A DNA stretch of 9,914 nt from Gammaproteobacteria bacterium. Lineage in GTDB: Bacteria > Pseudomonadota > Gammaproteobacteria > UBA7966. The stretch lies in assembly GCA_003485715.1 (NCBI GenBank), contig DNIF01000192.1:1-9914 (forward strand). The letters run 5' to 3'. Below are positions 8,427 to 9,914 of this stretch, one piece after another (position 1 is the stretch's first letter; every line of letters begins with the position of its first letter). A model generated the notes under the pieces. It saw only the letters and a list, made by a program, of their open reading frames with translations. It made no database searches and was not told the origin of the DNA. The position numbers were made by a program, and so were the translations under genes.

Positions 8427-8993
8427 TCAAGTCTCTTCCGGCAGCGCCATGCTGGCCTGTCGCTCGTCGTAACCCGCGTCCGTATCGCCGATGATTTCGC
8501 GCAGGTCGATGCGGGCCTCGCTTATCGCGGTAATCTTGCCGGCGTTGCGGCCAAGGTAGTTGCCTATCTGCACCCGATGTACGGTGCCGGTTGGATCCAC
8601 CACAATCCCCCACATCGCACCGTCGTTCTGCATCGTGCCCACCATACGCAGTGCGTCGAGGTCGAACCCTTCCAGTTCTTCCTTGGGCCGTACCTTGACC
8701 TCGAACTCGAATGCCTCTTGCTGTGGATCGCGTGTGACGACCGCTTCCGGGGCCTTTTTCTCCTGGTCGAGGAAGGGTTGGAAGGGATCCCGTACCCCCG
8801 CGTCTGCTGCCCGGTAGAGGTAGTTGGCGACGATGCGAAACTCTGGCAGTGGCTCGATGACACCACCCGGACGGGCCCTGACCTCCGCTGCATAGGCCTC
8901 CAGCTCTGACAGCCCAGGATCAGCGCAGCCCCCAAGGGCGCTGAGCAGCGCCAACGTCAGCGTCCGAACGGAATGCAGTCGCAAGATGCTCAC
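8427..8993 (-). CDS. pilP: Type IV pilus assembly lipoprotein PilP
   Basis: Periplasmic lipoprotein that links the inner-membrane PilM/N/O complex to the PilQ secretin; in related systems its C-terminal domain contacts the secretin N0 domain. 188 residues. A short lipoprotein signal ends in ALGGC, giving a lipidated Cys23; the following Ala-Asp is the usual context. The segment ELEGFDLDALRMVGTM (about 105-120) and the following beta-rich domain with HRVQIGNYLGRNAGKI are the PilP hallmark, and the tail DERQASMALPEE matches the family's conserved C-terminal strand. The start is GTG at 8993, overlapping the pilO TGA as GTGA, with a strong GGAGG at 9004-9000, 6 bases upstream, inside pilO. Translation is therefore probably coupled to pilO. 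Confidence 0.96.
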   Translation of the reverse strand: MSILRLHSVRTLTLALLSALGGCADPGLSELEAYAAEVRARPGGVIEPLPEFRIVANYLYRAADAGVRDPFQPFLDQEKKAPEAVVTRDPQQEAFEFEVKVRPKEELEGFDLDALRMVGTMQNDGAMWGIVVDPTGTVHRVQIGNYLGRNAGKITAISEARIDLREIIGDTDAGYDERQASMALPEET

Positions 8994-9592
8994 TTGCGGC
9001 CTCCGTCAGCCTCATCGTCCGCATAGCGGTAGGTCTTGGCCGTAGCCTCCATCACCAGAAGCCCCCCAGCGTCACCCCGTGGTTTGATACTCACGTTATG
9101 CGTCGTGACAATACGGTTGAGCGCCGAGACGCCACTCACGAAGCGACCGAACTGGTGATAGGACCCGATCACCCTGATCTGGATTGGCAGCTCGATGTAG
9201 AAATCCGCAGGCACTTCTCCCTGGGGCTTGAAGAGCTCGAACTCGAGCCCCGCGCCCAGACCTTGCTGGGAGATCTCCACCAACAGCTCCGGGATCTCGC
9301 TGGTGCTTGGCAGGCGCTCCAGCATCGAACCGAAGCTCTCCTCGATCAGTGCGAGTTGCTGTTTCAAGGCCGGAAGGTTTGCTGCCTTGCGTTGGTCGCG
9401 CTCGAACTTCGTTCGCAGTTCACCCTCAGTGGCACGCACGGCGGCCAGCTCGACTTCCCGGTGCTGGGTGTCGAAGTACCAGACCGCCGCGAGTATGAGC
9501 GCCATCAGGATGACCACGGAGCCGATTTTGACGGGCAATGGCCATGTGCCGACGTTGTTGAAGTCGAGCTCGTTGAGTTCGGAGAGCTTCAT
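8990..9592 (-). CDS. pilO: Type IV pilus inner-membrane alignment protein PilO
   Basis: Bitopic inner-membrane protein that pairs with PilN and holds PilP, aligning the pilus motor with the PilQ secretin. 200 residues: short cytoplasmic N-terminus (1-20), membrane helix at about 21-40, periplasmic coiled-coil segment at about 45-95, then a ferredoxin-like domain starting at LPSTSEIPELLVEISQQG. Family signatures include DFYIELPIQIRVIGSYHQFG and VSALNRIVTTHN. The ATG at 9592 overlaps the pilN TGA by 4 bases (ATGA); only a weak AAGGGTGG precedes it, which fits coupling to pilN. The last codons of pilO encode the GGAGG used by pilP. The tail DDEADGGRK is charged and probably disordered. Confidence 0.96.
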   Translation of the reverse strand: MKLSELNELDFNNVGTWPLPVKIGSVVILMALILAAVWYFDTQHREVELAAVRATEGELRTKFERDQRKAANLPALKQQLALIEESFGSMLERLPSTSEIPELLVEISQQGLGAGLEFELFKPQGEVPADFYIELPIQIRVIGSYHQFGRFVSGVSALNRIVTTHNVSIKPRGDAGGLLVMEATAKTYRYADDEADGGRK

Positions 9593-9914
9593 GGCTTGCC
9601 ACCCTTGGATGCAGCAGCAGCCCCTTCGGCCTCATCATCTGCCACGACGATCTGACTGGCCTTGAGCTGAAAATCGGCGTAGCGCTGGCCGTCCCTCGTG
9701 CGCGTTTCGATCACGGTAAGGGCAGGTGGCGAAATGACTTCCGACCGTTCCATCCGCTTCATGTAATTCGACACCCGAGCGTTGGAACGCGCGGTGCCGC
9801 TGAAGGTCAGGGCGCGTTCCTTTTGCTGGAAGGATGTCAGCGAGACGCCTTCGGGCACGGTTTCCGCCACGGCATCGAACAATTTCACGATCCCCGGGCG
9901 CTCTGCCTGGAGCT
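9589..9914 (-). CDS. pilN: Type IV pilus inner-membrane protein PilN, C-terminal part (partial at right edge)
   Basis: PilN binds the cytoplasmic PilM through its N-terminus and dimerises with PilO in the periplasm. Only the last ~108 codons are here; the frame stays open to the right edge (LQAERPGIV before KLFDAVAET), so the GTG at 9888 is an internal valine and not a start. The visible part is the periplasmic domain with the family pattern VPEGVSLTSF, then FSGTARSNARVSNYMKRME, then PPALTVIE. The tail after QLKASQ is acidic and Ala/Gly-rich. The missing half should hold the cytoplasmic INLLPWR-type motif and the membrane helix. It overlaps pilO by 4 bases. Confidence 0.93.
   Translation of the reverse strand, partial: LQAERPGIVKLFDAVAETVPEGVSLTSFQQKERALTFSGTARSNARVSNYMKRMERSEVISPPALTVIETRTRDGQRYADFQLKASQIVVADDEAEGAAAASKGGKP

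Noticed and set aside
8754..8760. A5 run in pilP (GAG AAA AAG) as a second frameshift site
   Set aside because: The heptamer would be G-AAA-AAG, which does not meet the X-XXY-YYZ pattern, and the PilP frame is complete and normal.
9589..9888. A complete 99-codon gene starting with GTG at 9888
   Set aside because: The frame continues upstream to the window edge with PilN-like sequence, so this is the C-terminal half of pilN.

Overview
The window is a compact chromosomal stretch of a GC-rich Gammaproteobacterium. Evidence for this is the order pilN-pilO-pilP-pilQ-aroK-aroB-(dgt)-SPOR/AAA gene-gltB, which is close to the pilMNOPQ-aroK-aroB-damX-gltBD neighbourhood known from Pseudomonas and relatives, together with the protein sequences themselves. 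I cannot assign a genus. All nine genes lie on the minus strand, so they read from the right end of the window to the left. I see no tRNA, rRNA, CRISPR array, insertion sequence or phage gene, and no gene-free stretch longer than about 130 bases.

Reading in the direction of transcription: the window opens inside pilN (partial, 9914-9589). It continues with pilO (9592-8990), pilP (8993-8427) and pilQ (8324-6192), the inner-membrane alignment complex, its lipoprotein linker and the outer-membrane secretin of the type IV pilus. pilN/pilO and pilO/pilP overlap by 4 bases. Shikimate kinase aroK (6147-5590) and 3-dehydroquinate synthase aroB (5596-4508) follow and overlap by 7 bases. Next come an HD-domain dNTP triphosphohydrolase (dgt-like, 4483-3353) and, overlapping it by 4 bases, a DamX-like protein (3356-1704) with a cytoplasmic AAA ATPase domain, one membrane segment, a proline/alanine-rich linker and a C-terminal SPOR domain. 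The first 525 codons of gltB, the large subunit of glutamate synthase, run off the left edge (1576-1). A plausible sigma70-type promoter sits in the 127-base gap before gltB.

Functionally the window joins a pilus machine whose secretin carries two peptidoglycan-binding AMIN domains, two shikimate-pathway enzymes, a nucleotide-pool enzyme, a septal peptidoglycan-binding protein and the entry to nitrogen assimilation. The tight spacing suggests that pilN to the DamX-like gene is transcribed largely as one unit and that gltB has its own promoter.

This is mostly a conserved housekeeping locus, and I do not see a wholly new system. The points most worth checking are a perfectly framed A7 slippery heptamer in the DamX-like gene whose -1 product would end exactly at the SPOR boundary, hairpins around the aroK and gltB ribosome binding sites, the translational coupling of dgt to a cell-division protein, and start-codon corrections for pilQ and aroK.
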